Positions 7,860 to 15,430 are shown, counted from the stretch's first letter. The stretch: 17,562 nt of DNA from an uncultured beta proteobacterium (GCA_903843315.1 CAIMPQ010000198.1:1-17562); one strand, 5' to 3'. The notes: generated by a model from the sequence alone, not told the origin. Translations and numbers: made by a program.

Positions 7860-8183
7860 ATGAGTAAAACGATTCCCTTGTATAAACTAGCCCATGCTAG
7901 AACGGGTGATAAAGGCAATCGATCCAATATCAGTGTGATTGCCTATCGCCCAGAAGATTTTTCTGTGTTGCAAAAAGAATTAACGGAGGAAAAAGTCAAA
8001 ACCCATTTTGGATTTCGAAATCCTAGCGCAGTGAAACGTTATGAATTACCCAACTTAATGGCGTTCAATTTTGTGATTGATGATGTGCTGGATGGCGGAG
8101 TCAATCTCTCCTTGAATCTCGATTCCCATGGCAAGAGCCTTTCTTATTGGCTCTTGGCAATGGAAATCAATGCTGATATTTAG
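7860..8183 (+). CDS. AtuA-like C-terminal domain protein (small subunit)
   Basis: 107-aa protein corresponding to the C-terminal ferredoxin-fold-like domain that follows DUF1446 in single-chain AtuA proteins. Marks: LAHARTGDKGNRSNISVIAY (residues 10-29), FGFRNPSAVKRYELPNLMAFNF (50-71), and the glycine-rich DVLDGGVNLSLNLDSHGKS near the end. The start at ATG 7860 follows the large-subunit gene by 9 nt, with AGGT at the stop codon acting as a weak ribosome binding site; the two are almost surely co-translated as subunits of one complex. The enzymatic role is unknown. It is the last gene of the rightward cluster and its 3' end converges on the second Bug gene with an 18-nt gap and no clear terminator. 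Confidence 0.87.
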   Translation: MSKTIPLYKLAHARTGDKGNRSNISVIAYRPEDFSVLQKELTEEKVKTHFGFRNPSAVKRYELPNLMAFNFVIDDVLDGGVNLSLNLDSHGKSLSYWLLAMEINADI

Positions 8184-8201
8184 TGGGGTTTCTAGGGCCA
8201 G

Positions 8202-9185
8202 TTATTCTGGCTCCATTCCAGCCTCTTTAATTGCTTTAGCCCACTTGACAGTCTCTAATTTGATTTTCTGACCCAGGGCTTCGGGTGAACCAGGTTGTGT
8301 TTCAAAGCCCATCGCAGAAAATCGCTCAACTAAATCTTTTGAATTAGCAGCATCGTTAATAGCCTTATTTAATTTGATGACTGCCTCCTTTGGCATTCCG
8401 GCTGGACCAAAGGCGGCAAAGAATGCAATGAGTTCATAGCCTTTGATGCCCAGCGCTTCATTGACAGTTGGTAGCTCAGGAATAGCGGGGGAGCGTTTTA
8501 ATGAAGTTACTGCTAGTCCGCGAATTTTCCCGGCCTGTACTTGCGGCAAAGTTACCGCAAAGTCAGCGGTAAACATATTGACTTGACCGCCAATAAGATC
8601 AGTCATCGCATTAGGACCGCTCTTATAAGAAACCCCAGTCATTTTTATGCCGGCAACATTGGAGAGCATTTCTGAGGAAACACGTTGTGATGTGCTTGCG
8701 TAAGCAAAAGTCATTTTTCCAGGATCTGCTTTTGCAAGGGCAACAAAGCCATTAAGTGATTTTGCTGGGACATCATTGTTGATAGCCACAATCAGGGGTA
8801 CTGAACCAAAGTAGCCAATGGGTGTAAATGCGGTGTCCTGGTTATAAGGGAGATTCTTTACCAGGCTTTTTAAGGCAGCATTTGTACTATTGGTTCCAAA
8901 TAGTAAGGTATAGCCATCTGCCGGTGATTTAGCAACTAAATCGGCGCCGATCATTCCATTGGCTCCAGGTCGATTTTCAATCACCACTGGTTGCCCTAAT
9001 GATTCTGCCATCTTGGCAGCAAAAGCTCGGCCAATTTGATCAGTTGCGCTTCCTGGCGCAAATGGCACGATCGCTTTAATCGGTTTGGTCGGGTAGGAAT
9101 CTGCCATGGCTATAGTGCCGCCGAGGCCAAATGCAAGGCCTACGCAGATTTGAATTAAGCGTTTTGGGAATTGATTCAGTTTCAT
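8202..9185 (-). CDS. Bug/TctC-family periplasmic solute receptor
   Basis: Second Bug-family receptor, 327 aa. The signal peptide is clear, with cleavage at about 28 (TIAMA-DSYPTKP). Family loops include YPTKPIKAIVPFAPGSATDQ (31-50) and VIENRPGANGMIG (68-80). The start ATG (9185) has GGAGA five nt upstream on its strand. It differs clearly in sequence from the other Bug protein in the window, so this is not a recent tandem copy and a different ligand is likely. It is transcribed toward the AtuA pair and divergently from the MFS gene. No permease subunits are adjacent. Whether it belongs to the catabolic cluster or is an independent gene cannot be decided from sequence alone. Confidence 0.93.
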   Translation of the reverse strand: MKLNQFPKRLIQICVGLAFGLGGTIAMADSYPTKPIKAIVPFAPGSATDQIGRAFAAKMAESLGQPVVIENRPGANGMIGADLVAKSPADGYTLLFGTNSTNAALKSLVKNLPYNQDTAFTPIGYFGSVPLIVAINNDVPAKSLNGFVALAKADPGKMTFAYASTSQRVSSEMLSNVAGIKMTGVSYKSGPNAMTDLIGGQVNMFTADFAVTLPQVQAGKIRGLAVTSLKRSPAIPELPTVNEALGIKGYELIAFFAAFGPAGMPKEAVIKLNKAINDAANSKDLVERFSAMGFETQPGSPEALGQKIKLETVKWAKAIKEAGMEPE

Positions 9186-9270
9186 ATTGTCTCCATCTTC
9201 TTTTCCTAAGTGTAGCGGGTGCTGGCGTCTTTTGGCGAGTAGAATGGGTTCACGTTTTTACTGACACTTT
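9186..9270. other. Divergent gap between Bug gene and MFS gene
   Basis: 85-bp region that should carry the promoters of the leftward Bug gene and the rightward MFS-ccoI-ccoS unit. It holds the Bug ribosome binding site (on the - strand near 9190-9194) and a TAGAAT hexamer at 9240-9245 that could be a -10 for the MFS unit, without a good -35. No FNR-type TTGAT-N4-ATCAA box is present, in contrast to the ccoN promoter. Confidence 0.35.
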
Positions 9271-10506
9271 ATGCGCTTTCGTTCGGTTGGTTATACCCCT
9301 CTTATGCTCATGGCACAAACCTGTGCTTTATTGGGCTTTGCTTGCTACGCTGTCGTTCTGACGGTCCTGCAGGAGGAATGGCATTTAAGCAATCTACAGT
9401 CAGGTTTGATTGCTAGCGCTTTTTTCTTTGGCTATATGTTGGCCGTCCCTTTAGCGACCGCTTTGACTGATCGAGTAGATGCCCGCAAGGTGTATTTGAT
9501 TGGTGGCCTGTCAGCTACATTCGGCCTTTTGGGAATGGCGCTGTTTGCTGATAACTTTTGGACTGCCTTGTTTTTTATGGCGATCAATGGAGCAGGGCTA
9601 GCAGGTACCTATATGCCTGGCCTCAAAATATTATCGGATCGCATTCAGTCCGGTGAACTTACTAGACACATTGCTTTTTACACCGCCTTCTTCGGAATTG
9701 GTACAGGCTTCTCTTATCTATGCTCTGGCTGGATCTTAAATGCCTTGGGGTGGCGTTACGTATTTGGTCTGATTGCTTTGGGTCCCTTTACTGCCTTTCT
9801 CATTATTTTATTGTTGATTCCGCCGTTGCAACATGAGAAGTGGAGGGGTCCCATCCGCATTCGCTTGCACGATATATTTCCAGTGGGTAAATGGAAATTG
9901 GTATTGCAAGATAAAAAAGCCTCTGGATTTATCTTTGGATATACCGCGCATTCCCTAGAGTTATTTGCGTCCAGAAGTTGGATCGTGGCCTTCTTCGCAT
10001 TTTGTGCGGTTTCTTCTGGGGAATCTTTTGTTTTAGCGGCAACCACCTTGGCGGGAGTGATTAATTTCTTTGGTGTGCCGTCATCAATTCTGGGGAATGA
10101 AATTGCATTGAGAGTAGGGCGCCAAAAGTGGGTATGCATCGTCATGCTGACCAGTGCAGTGATGGGTATCGCGCTTGCTAGCTCTACAGGCCACTCATGG
10201 TGGTTGATTATTGCTCTAGCTATTGGGCATACAGTTTTTATCATGGCCGATTCTGCAACCTTAACTGCAGGCTTGGTGATTAGTGCCCAAGAAAATATTA
10301 AGGGTGCAGCAATGGGCTTACATTCTTTAATGGGCTTTGGTGGTGGCTTACTCGGCCCGGCCATCTTTGGTTTTGTATTAGATATTTCTGGTTCACGTTC
10401 CTCTCAGGCTGCTTGGGTATGGGCGTATGCTGCTGTAGTGATGTGGGGCGTTTTATTTGTGGTGTATGAACGGCGTAATGGTTGGATTAGTAAAGCTAGA
10501 GTATGA
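9271..10506 (+). CDS. Major facilitator superfamily transporter, coupled to ccoI
   Basis: Inner-membrane transporter of about 12 helices, 411 aa. The cytoplasmic loop between helices 2 and 3 carries the MFS motif A variant LTDRVDARKV (65-74), and a hydrophilic central loop (about 186-216) separates the two six-helix halves. Substrate is not recognisable. Starts at 9271 and 9304 are both in frame and neither has a Shine-Dalgarno. The stop overlaps the ccoI start as ATGA (10503-10506), so translation is coupled to the copper ATPase. In alphaproteobacteria the MFS protein CcoA imports copper for cbb3 oxidase, using Met/His motifs in helices 7 and 8. Those exact motifs are not obvious here: helix 7 (218-246) has His227, Glu230 and Arg235 but no Met, although H320-x4-M325 and M348-xx-H351-xx-M354 occur later. 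A copper role is therefore a context-based hypothesis. Confidence 0.88.
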   Translation: MRFRSVGYTPLMLMAQTCALLGFACYAVVLTVLQEEWHLSNLQSGLIASAFFFGYMLAVPLATALTDRVDARKVYLIGGLSATFGLLGMALFADNFWTALFFMAINGAGLAGTYMPGLKILSDRIQSGELTRHIAFYTAFFGIGTGFSYLCSGWILNALGWRYVFGLIALGPFTAFLIILLLIPPLQHEKWRGPIRIRLHDIFPVGKWKLVLQDKKASGFIFGYTAHSLELFASRSWIVAFFAFCAVSSGESFVLAATTLAGVINFFGVPSSILGNEIALRVGRQKWVCIVMLTSAVMGIALASSTGHSWWLIIALAIGHTVFIMADSATLTAGLVISAQENIKGAAMGLHSLMGFGGGLLGPAIFGFVLDISGSRSSQAAWVWAYAAVVMWGVLFVVYERRNGWISKARV

Positions 10507-12947
10507 ATGATGTAATGAACAAGAAAATGACCTTGACTTGTTACCATTGCTCCAGTGAGATCGTTTCAGGTGAACTCATTGACGCCGAACTAAATGGTGT
10601 CAGTCGCTCATTTTGCTGCCCTGGTTGTATGGCCATTGCGCAAACGATTCATGGTGAAGGTTTAGAAGTTTTTTATACGCGTCGCGTGCAATCTGGTGAG
10701 AAACCTGCAGCCTATTTAGCCCTGAATGAAATTCCAGAAAAGTTAAAGCCTTATGACGATCTTTCATTGCAAGGCCGCTTTACTCGGCCTCGTGGTGACT
10801 CTGGCGATTTAGAAACCACTTTACGTTTAGAAAAAATTCGGTGTGCTGCCTGTGTGTGGTTATGCGAACAACATTTGCGCCGCCTTGCTGGCGTAAAGGA
10901 TGTGCAAATCAATTACGTAACTCAAAAAGTCATTGTGTGTTTTTCTCCAGATCACACTAGTTTGGCAAGATTGCTTTTTGAGATTGAGCGTATTGGTTAT
11001 GAGGCTTGGCCCTTTGAGCCTTCCTTATCGCTAGATAGGGCCAAGAAAGAAAGGCGGCAGTTACTCACCAGATTGGGAGTAGCTTTGCTCGGCATGATGC
11101 AGGTCATGATGTATGCGTGGCCTTCTTATACAGGCGCAGATATTACGCCAGAGTTTGATCTGTTGTTAGGTTGGACAAGCTGGATGCTCACAGTCCCTGT
11201 GATGGTGTATTCAGCAGGACCTATATTCCAAGCTGCTTGGCGTAGCGTAGCTTCCTTCAAGCAAACCCATATGTTGGGGATGGATGTTCCCATTGCTCTC
11301 GCTCTCGCATTAGCTTTTATTGCCGGAACAATTAATTTAATCACTGGAGCAGGCCAAGGCTACTTTGATTCCATCACGATGTTCGTCGCATTCATCTTGG
11401 CGGCACGATATGTGGAATTGTTAGCAAGGCAAGATGCGCAAGGAGGGGCAGAGGCGCTCGCAAAGCAATTGCCTGCTACCTGTGAACGTGCTCTGAATTA
11501 TCCAGCTTCGCAAGAGATTGAAGTAGTACCAGTCGTCAATTGCAAGCCAGGGGAAGTACTTCGTGTATCCCCTGGTGAAGTAGTTCCTGCTGATGGTGTC
11601 TTAATTGAAAATGCGAGTGCCTTAGACGAATCTTTGCTAACGGGCGAATCAAAACCGGTTGAGAAAAAAATAGGTGATCGCGTTTATGCAGGCACGCATA
11701 ACATTCTCAATCCACTACTGATGAGAATTGAAGCAGTGGGGCAGTCAACCCGAATTGCCGGAATTGCCTCCTTGTTAGACCAAGCGCTACTTGCGAAACC
11801 AGTGATGGTGAGTCTGGCAGAAAAGTGGGCGGCATATTTTGTTGCGTTCTTATTACTGAGCGCATTTCTTTCTTCAGCAATTTGGTGGTACTTTGATCCT
11901 AGTCGAGCTTGGACAGTCTTAGTCTCTGTATTGGTAGCGAGTTGCCCTTGCGCCTTATCGCTTGCAGTGCCAACGGCTATGGCAGCCGCACAAGGTGCAG
12001 TAACCAAATTAGGTTTGCTAATTGTGCGTGGCCATGTGATGGAGGGTTTAGCAAAGGCTACGGATCTGGTATTGGATAAAACGGGTACCTTAACCATGGG
12101 TCAACCAAAGTTACAAGAAATCATTCATTTGCGATCAGGTTATCGCCGTGAAGATGCATTGGCTCTTGCAGTAGCATTAGAGTCTGGCCAGAAACATCCG
12201 CTAGCACTCTCTTTATTGCGCGCATCTCAGTCGGAGACTTTAGTCATTCCCGAATTACTTGAACCAGTCATCAATCAATTGGGGAAAGGCTTGTGTTCAG
12301 GGCTATATCGCTTGGGCAGTGCGGCTTGGATTGGAGTTCAGCAAGATTTGCAAGTGGGTCAATATGGTCAAGTTCATTTAGCGGATGATCAAGGATTGAT
12401 TGCGAGTTTTATTTTCTTAGACACACCAAGACCAGGTTTGGAAAAATTATTAAATACTGCGAAAACAAGAAACATCACCGTACATTTAGTTTCGGGTGAT
12501 GATCCCGCGACAGTGGCTTGGTGGGCAAAACATGTCGGCATTGAAAGTTACCAAGGAGGCTGCACTCCTGAAGATAAATATGAATATATTGAAGCTCTAC
12601 AAAAACAAGGTCGTTTTGTCTGGGCCATTGGTGATGGCGTCAACGATGCGCCCCTGTTAGCGCGTGCAGATATTTCGATTGCAGTTGGCGCTGGTGCGCC
12701 ACTAGCTGCTGCAGGTGCTGATGCCATTCTGACTGCAGTGTCATTGGAGCCTTTAGCCAGAACATTAGCGCTGGCAGATAAGACTCAAATCATCATTAAA
12801 GAAAATTTATTGTGGGCCTTGGTCTATAACCTACTAGCGATTCCGGCTGCCATGATGGGTTTAGTAAATCCATGGGTGGCTGGTATTGGTATGTCTTTAT
12901 CTTCACTTGCGGTGACTCTAAACGCATGGCGTTTGCGAAAAGCTTAG
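10503..12947 (+). CDS. ccoI: Copper-exporting P1B-ATPase for cbb3 oxidase assembly
   Basis: CcoI/FixI-type ATPase, 814 aa, inner membrane; it moves Cu(I) to the periplasmic side for the CuB site of cbb3 oxidase. The N-terminus has a cysteine-rich metal-binding module (CYHC at 13-16; C38, C39, C42), then a heavy-metal-associated domain with CAAC at 114-117. About eight helices follow. The phosphatase loop TGES is at 380-383 and the transmembrane copper motif CPC at 481-483. The phosphorylation motif DKTGT has Asp525. HP is at 565-566 in the nucleotide domain and GDGVND at 710-715. All functional motifs are intact. The start overlaps the MFS stop. Being directly followed by ccoS and then the oxidase operon identifies it as CcoI rather than a general copper-detoxifying CopA; the additional cysteine module before the HMA domain also fits FixI/CcoI. 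Confidence 0.96.
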   Translation: MNDVMNKKMTLTCYHCSSEIVSGELIDAELNGVSRSFCCPGCMAIAQTIHGEGLEVFYTRRVQSGEKPAAYLALNEIPEKLKPYDDLSLQGRFTRPRGDSGDLETTLRLEKIRCAACVWLCEQHLRRLAGVKDVQINYVTQKVIVCFSPDHTSLARLLFEIERIGYEAWPFEPSLSLDRAKKERRQLLTRLGVALLGMMQVMMYAWPSYTGADITPEFDLLLGWTSWMLTVPVMVYSAGPIFQAAWRSVASFKQTHMLGMDVPIALALALAFIAGTINLITGAGQGYFDSITMFVAFILAARYVELLARQDAQGGAEALAKQLPATCERALNYPASQEIEVVPVVNCKPGEVLRVSPGEVVPADGVLIENASALDESLLTGESKPVEKKIGDRVYAGTHNILNPLLMRIEAVGQSTRIAGIASLLDQALLAKPVMVSLAEKWAAYFVAFLLLSAFLSSAIWWYFDPSRAWTVLVSVLVASCPCALSLAVPTAMAAAQGAVTKLGLLIVRGHVMEGLAKATDLVLDKTGTLTMGQPKLQEIIHLRSGYRREDALALAVALESGQKHPLALSLLRASQSETLVIPELLEPVINQLGKGLCSGLYRLGSAAWIGVQQDLQVGQYGQVHLADDQGLIASFIFLDTPRPGLEKLLNTAKTRNITVHLVSGDDPATVAWWAKHVGIESYQGGCTPEDKYEYIEALQKQGRFVWAIGDGVNDAPLLARADISIAVGAGAPLAAAGADAILTAVSLEPLARTLALADKTQIIIKENLLWALVYNLLAIPAAMMGLVNPWVAGIGMSLSSLAVTLNAWRLRKA

Positions 12948-12956
12948 ACTATAGCG

Positions 12957-13136
12957 ATGGAAAGCTTATTTCTTCTCATCCCTATTTCCCTGGTTTTGGT
13001 GGGTCTCTTAGTTTGGATTTTTAGCTGGTCCATCAAAAGTGGCCAGTTTGATGACTTAGAGGGGCCGGGCCAGGCAATCTTAATGGATGACGATGCTCCT
13101 ACATCCCATAAAGTTAGTGATCCCTCTCAAAAATAG
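12957..13136 (+). CDS. ccoS: cbb3-type oxidase maturation protein CcoS
   Basis: Small single-helix membrane protein of 59 aa. It begins MESLFLLIPISLVLVG, has one transmembrane segment (about 4-24), and continues with the diagnostic SGQFDDLEGPGQAILMDDD (28-46), which matches CcoS. In Rhodobacter, CcoS is needed for insertion of heme and copper into the catalytic subunit of cbb3 oxidase. It starts 9 nt after the ccoI stop; no strong Shine-Dalgarno is visible, so it is likely translated by coupling to ccoI. Its stop codon lies inside an 18-bp palindrome. Confidence 0.94.
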   Translation: MESLFLLIPISLVLVGLLVWIFSWSIKSGQFDDLEGPGQAILMDDDAPTSHKVSDPSQK

Positions 13137-13149
13137 ATATATATCTATT
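13132..13149. repeat. 18-bp perfect palindrome at the ccoS stop
   Basis: AATAGATATATATCTATT reads the same on both strands and includes the TAG stop of ccoS. It could form an AT-rich cruciform or a weak RNA hairpin, or be a protein-binding site. It lacks the GC stem and T tract of an intrinsic terminator. It is centred 75 bp upstream of the FNR box. Confidence 0.7.
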
Positions 13150-13208
13150 GGGCTCATCAGAAGCAATAATTCTTCCTCCGGGTTGAGTCCCATTTTGACC
13201 CACCCTTT

Positions 13209-13222
13209 TTGATATAGATCAA
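13209..13222 (+). promoter_or_regulatory. FNR/Anr box upstream of ccoN
   Basis: TTGATATAGATCAA is a perfect match to the FNR consensus TTGAT-N4-ATCAA. Its centre (13215.5) lies exactly 41.5 nt upstream of the start site predicted from the -10 hexamer at 13245-13250, the standard position for class II FNR-activated promoters. It predicts oxygen-limited induction of ccoNOQPG, as known for cbb3 operons in many proteobacteria. Confidence 0.93.
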
Positions 13223-13244
13223 ACCCCCTTTAAAGCCTTACTTT

Positions 13245-13250
13245 GATAAT
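13245..13250 (+). promoter_or_regulatory. -10 element of the ccoN promoter
   Basis: GATAAT, preceded by a T at 13244, is one mismatch from TATAAT. With transcription starting 7 nt downstream, near 13257, the FNR box falls at -41.5. There is no separate good -35, as expected when FNR replaces that contact. Confidence 0.75.
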
Positions 13251-13293
13251 GAATCCAGTCTATTTGGATTATGTCGCTGTTAGGTCACAAAAA

Positions 13294-13298
13294 AGGAG
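13294..13298 (+). promoter_or_regulatory. Ribosome binding site deciding the ccoN start
   Basis: AGGAG in an A-rich context, 5 nt before ATG 13304. It decides for this start over the in-frame ATG at 13271, which has no Shine-Dalgarno and would add an unconserved 11-residue extension. Confidence 0.85.
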
Positions 13299-13303
13299 AA
13301 ACC

Positions 13304-14746
13304 ATGGGACTTACCGTGGGGAGTAATCAAGATACCTTCAATTACAAGGTTGTCAGTCAATTTGCCATCGTCACCGTACTTTGGGGAATTGTTGGCATGC
13401 TCGTGGGGGTTATTCTCGCAGCCCAGCTCATCTGGCCTGAAATCACTTTTAACATTCCTTGGCTTAGCTACGGCCGCTTACGTCCCTTGCATACCAATGC
13501 AGTGATTTTTGCATTTGGTGGGTCAGCGCTGTTTGCAACGTCCTATTACATCGTGCAACGCACCTGTCAGGCACGACTTTTTTGCGACAAATTAGCGGCA
13601 TTCACCTTTTGGGGTTGGCAAGCAGTAATCGTATTGGCAGCGGTAACTTTGCCATTAGGTATTACCACTTCAAAAGAGTACGCAGAGTTAGAGTGGCCAA
13701 TTGATCTTCTAATTACCGTTGTATGGGTTGCATATGCTGTCGTTTTCTTTGGCACCATCATGAAGCGCAAAACGAAACATATTTATGTTTCTAATTGGTT
13801 CTTCGGTGCATACATTCTAACGATTGCCATTCTCCATATCTTTAATAACTTAGAGATGCCTGCAAGTTTGTGGAAATCTTATTCTGCTTATGCTGGCGTA
13901 CAAGATGCGATGGTTCAGTGGTGGTATGGTCATAACGCAGTAGGCTTCTTCCTGACTACCAGCTTCCTAGGCATGATGTACTACTTCATTCCTAAGCAAG
14001 CAGAGCGTCCAATCTACTCCTATCGCTTATCTATCGTCCATTTCTGGGCATTGAACTTTACCTATATGTGGGCAGGCCCTCATCACTTGCAACACACTTC
14101 ATTGCCAGACTGGACCCAGTCTTTAGGTATGGTGTTTTCATTGATTCTGTTGGCTCCTTCATGGGGTGGCATGATCAACGGCATCATGACTTTATCTGGC
14201 GCTTGGTATAAATTGCGGCGTGATCCTATCTTGAAATTCTTGGTCGTTGCATTGTCCTTCTACGGTATGTCCACCTTCGAAGGTTCTATGATGTCCATTA
14301 AGACTGTGAACAGCTTGTCTCACTACACAGACTGGACTATTGGTCACGTACACTCTGGCGCATTGGGTTGGGTTGCCATGATTACGATTGGCTCTCTCTA
14401 CTACCTGATCCCTCGTTTAGTTGGTCAACGAGATATGTACAGCACGAAGTTAATCGAAGTCCATTTCTGGATTGCAACCATCGGTGTGGTGATTTATATC
14501 GCTGCGATGTGGATTGCAGGTGTAATGCAAGGTTTGATGTGGAGAGCATTCGAGCCAGACGGAACTTTAACTTACAGCTTTGTTGAGTCAGTTAAAGCTA
14601 CCTATCCCTTCTATGTAATTCGTTTGTTGGGCGGACTGTGCTACTTAGGCGGTATGTTGTTGATGGCTTACAACGTATACAAGACAGTCATTGGTAAAAA
14701 ATTCATTGACGCTGCGATTCCACAAGCGTCTATAGCGGCTCACTAA
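13304..14746 (+). CDS. ccoN: cbb3-type cytochrome c oxidase subunit I
   Basis: Catalytic subunit, 480 aa, about 12 helices; it holds heme b and the heme b3-CuB centre where O2 is reduced to water. Ligands are all present: His63 (PLHTNAV) and His350 for low-spin heme b, His348 for heme b3 (GHVHSGALGW), and His210 (WWYGHNAV), His260 and His261 (AGPHHLQH) for CuB. Tyr254 in NFTYMW is the residue cross-linked to a CuB histidine in cbb3 enzymes. Glu326 in TFEGSMM matches the conserved glutamate near the active site. The length and the AGGAG-supported start at 13304 fit the family. It is the first gene of the FNR-controlled operon, with ccoO starting 10 nt after its stop. High affinity for O2 suits microaerobic growth. 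Confidence 0.97.
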   Translation: MGLTVGSNQDTFNYKVVSQFAIVTVLWGIVGMLVGVILAAQLIWPEITFNIPWLSYGRLRPLHTNAVIFAFGGSALFATSYYIVQRTCQARLFCDKLAAFTFWGWQAVIVLAAVTLPLGITTSKEYAELEWPIDLLITVVWVAYAVVFFGTIMKRKTKHIYVSNWFFGAYILTIAILHIFNNLEMPASLWKSYSAYAGVQDAMVQWWYGHNAVGFFLTTSFLGMMYYFIPKQAERPIYSYRLSIVHFWALNFTYMWAGPHHLQHTSLPDWTQSLGMVFSLILLAPSWGGMINGIMTLSGAWYKLRRDPILKFLVVALSFYGMSTFEGSMMSIKTVNSLSHYTDWTIGHVHSGALGWVAMITIGSLYYLIPRLVGQRDMYSTKLIEVHFWIATIGVVIYIAAMWIAGVMQGLMWRAFEPDGTLTYSFVESVKATYPFYVIRLLGGLCYLGGMLLMAYNVYKTVIGKKFIDAAIPQASIAAH

Positions 14747-14756
14747 GGAGAAGAAA

Positions 14757-15407
14757 ATGTCTAGTGAAAATAAATTCTTTTCCCATGGAACACTTGAGAA
14801 GAACGTTGGCTGGTTAATTATTGCCACGATCGTCGTGGTGTCCATTGCTGGTTTGGTTCAAATTGTTCCCTTGTTTTTCCAACACACCACAACGGAGCCT
14901 AGTCCTGGGGTTGTGCCTTACACCGCCTTGCGTTTAGCTGGACGTGACGTCTATCAGCGAGAAGGTTGTGTCGGTTGCCACTCCCAACAAATTCGTACCC
15001 TACGCTCAGAAGTAGAGCGTTATGGTCCCTATTCTTTGGCTGGCGAGTCTGTTTTTGATCATCCATTTTTATGGGGTAGCAAACGTACTGGTCCAGATCT
15101 AGCTCGGGTGGGTGGTCGCTATTCTGACGCTTGGCATCAGATTCACTTGAACAATCCACGTGATGTAGTTCCTGAATCCAATATGCCTGGCTATCCTTGG
15201 TTGCAGAAAAATGCCGCAGATGCATCTTCAATTCAGTCCCATATGGTGGCTATGCGTCGTTTGGGCGTACCTTATACCGATGAAGATATTGCCAATGCTC
15301 CCAAAGAATTGGATGGGAAGACTGAAATGGATGCATTAGTCGCTTATCTCCAAGGCTTAGGTATTTCACGTCGGTATATCACCGTTGATGAAGTTGTGGC
15401 GAAGTAA
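14757..15407 (+). CDS. ccoO: cbb3-type oxidase subunit II (mono-heme cytochrome c)
   Basis: 216-aa membrane-anchored cytochrome c of the cbb3 oxidase, passing electrons to CcoN. One N-terminal helix (about 17-41) anchors a periplasmic domain. The heme c site is Cys71-xx-Cys74-His75 (CVGCH), and Met143 in NMPGYPWL is the expected axial ligand. The segment CVGCHSQQIRTL and the following RYGPYSLAGE are highly typical of CcoO. AAGGAGAAG overlapping the ccoN stop gives a strong ribosome binding site before ATG 14757. It is in the same transcript as ccoN. Confidence 0.97.
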   Translation: MSSENKFFSHGTLEKNVGWLIIATIVVVSIAGLVQIVPLFFQHTTTEPSPGVVPYTALRLAGRDVYQREGCVGCHSQQIRTLRSEVERYGPYSLAGESVFDHPFLWGSKRTGPDLARVGGRYSDAWHQIHLNNPRDVVPESNMPGYPWLQKNAADASSIQSHMVAMRRLGVPYTDEDIANAPKELDGKTEMDALVAYLQGLGISRRYITVDEVVAK

Positions 15408-15430
15408 TTAATTAACACGATAAAAATCAA

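Noticed and set aside
6492..8183. AtuA pair as proof of terpene (citronellol/geraniol) degradation
   Set aside because: The other atu genes are missing and DUF1446 proteins occur in many settings, so the name does not define the substrate.
8198..8212. GCCAG-TTATT-CTGGC hairpin as a bidirectional terminator
   Set aside because: The stem is only 5 bp, overlaps the Bug stop codon and has no T run on either side.
9756..10364. Open frame of 202 codons on the - strand
   Set aside because: It lies wholly antisense to the intact MFS gene, has proline- and lysine-rich sequence with no family resemblance or ribosome binding site, and mirrors the codon bias of the + strand gene.
11684..12097. Open frame of 137 codons on the - strand within ccoI
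   Set aside because: Antisense to the CPC and DKTGT region of an intact ATPase; no recognisable protein features.
13271..13303. N-terminal extension of CcoN from the ATG at 13271
   Set aside because: This ATG has no Shine-Dalgarno, whereas AGGAG is ideally spaced before ATG 13304, and the family length fits the shorter protein.
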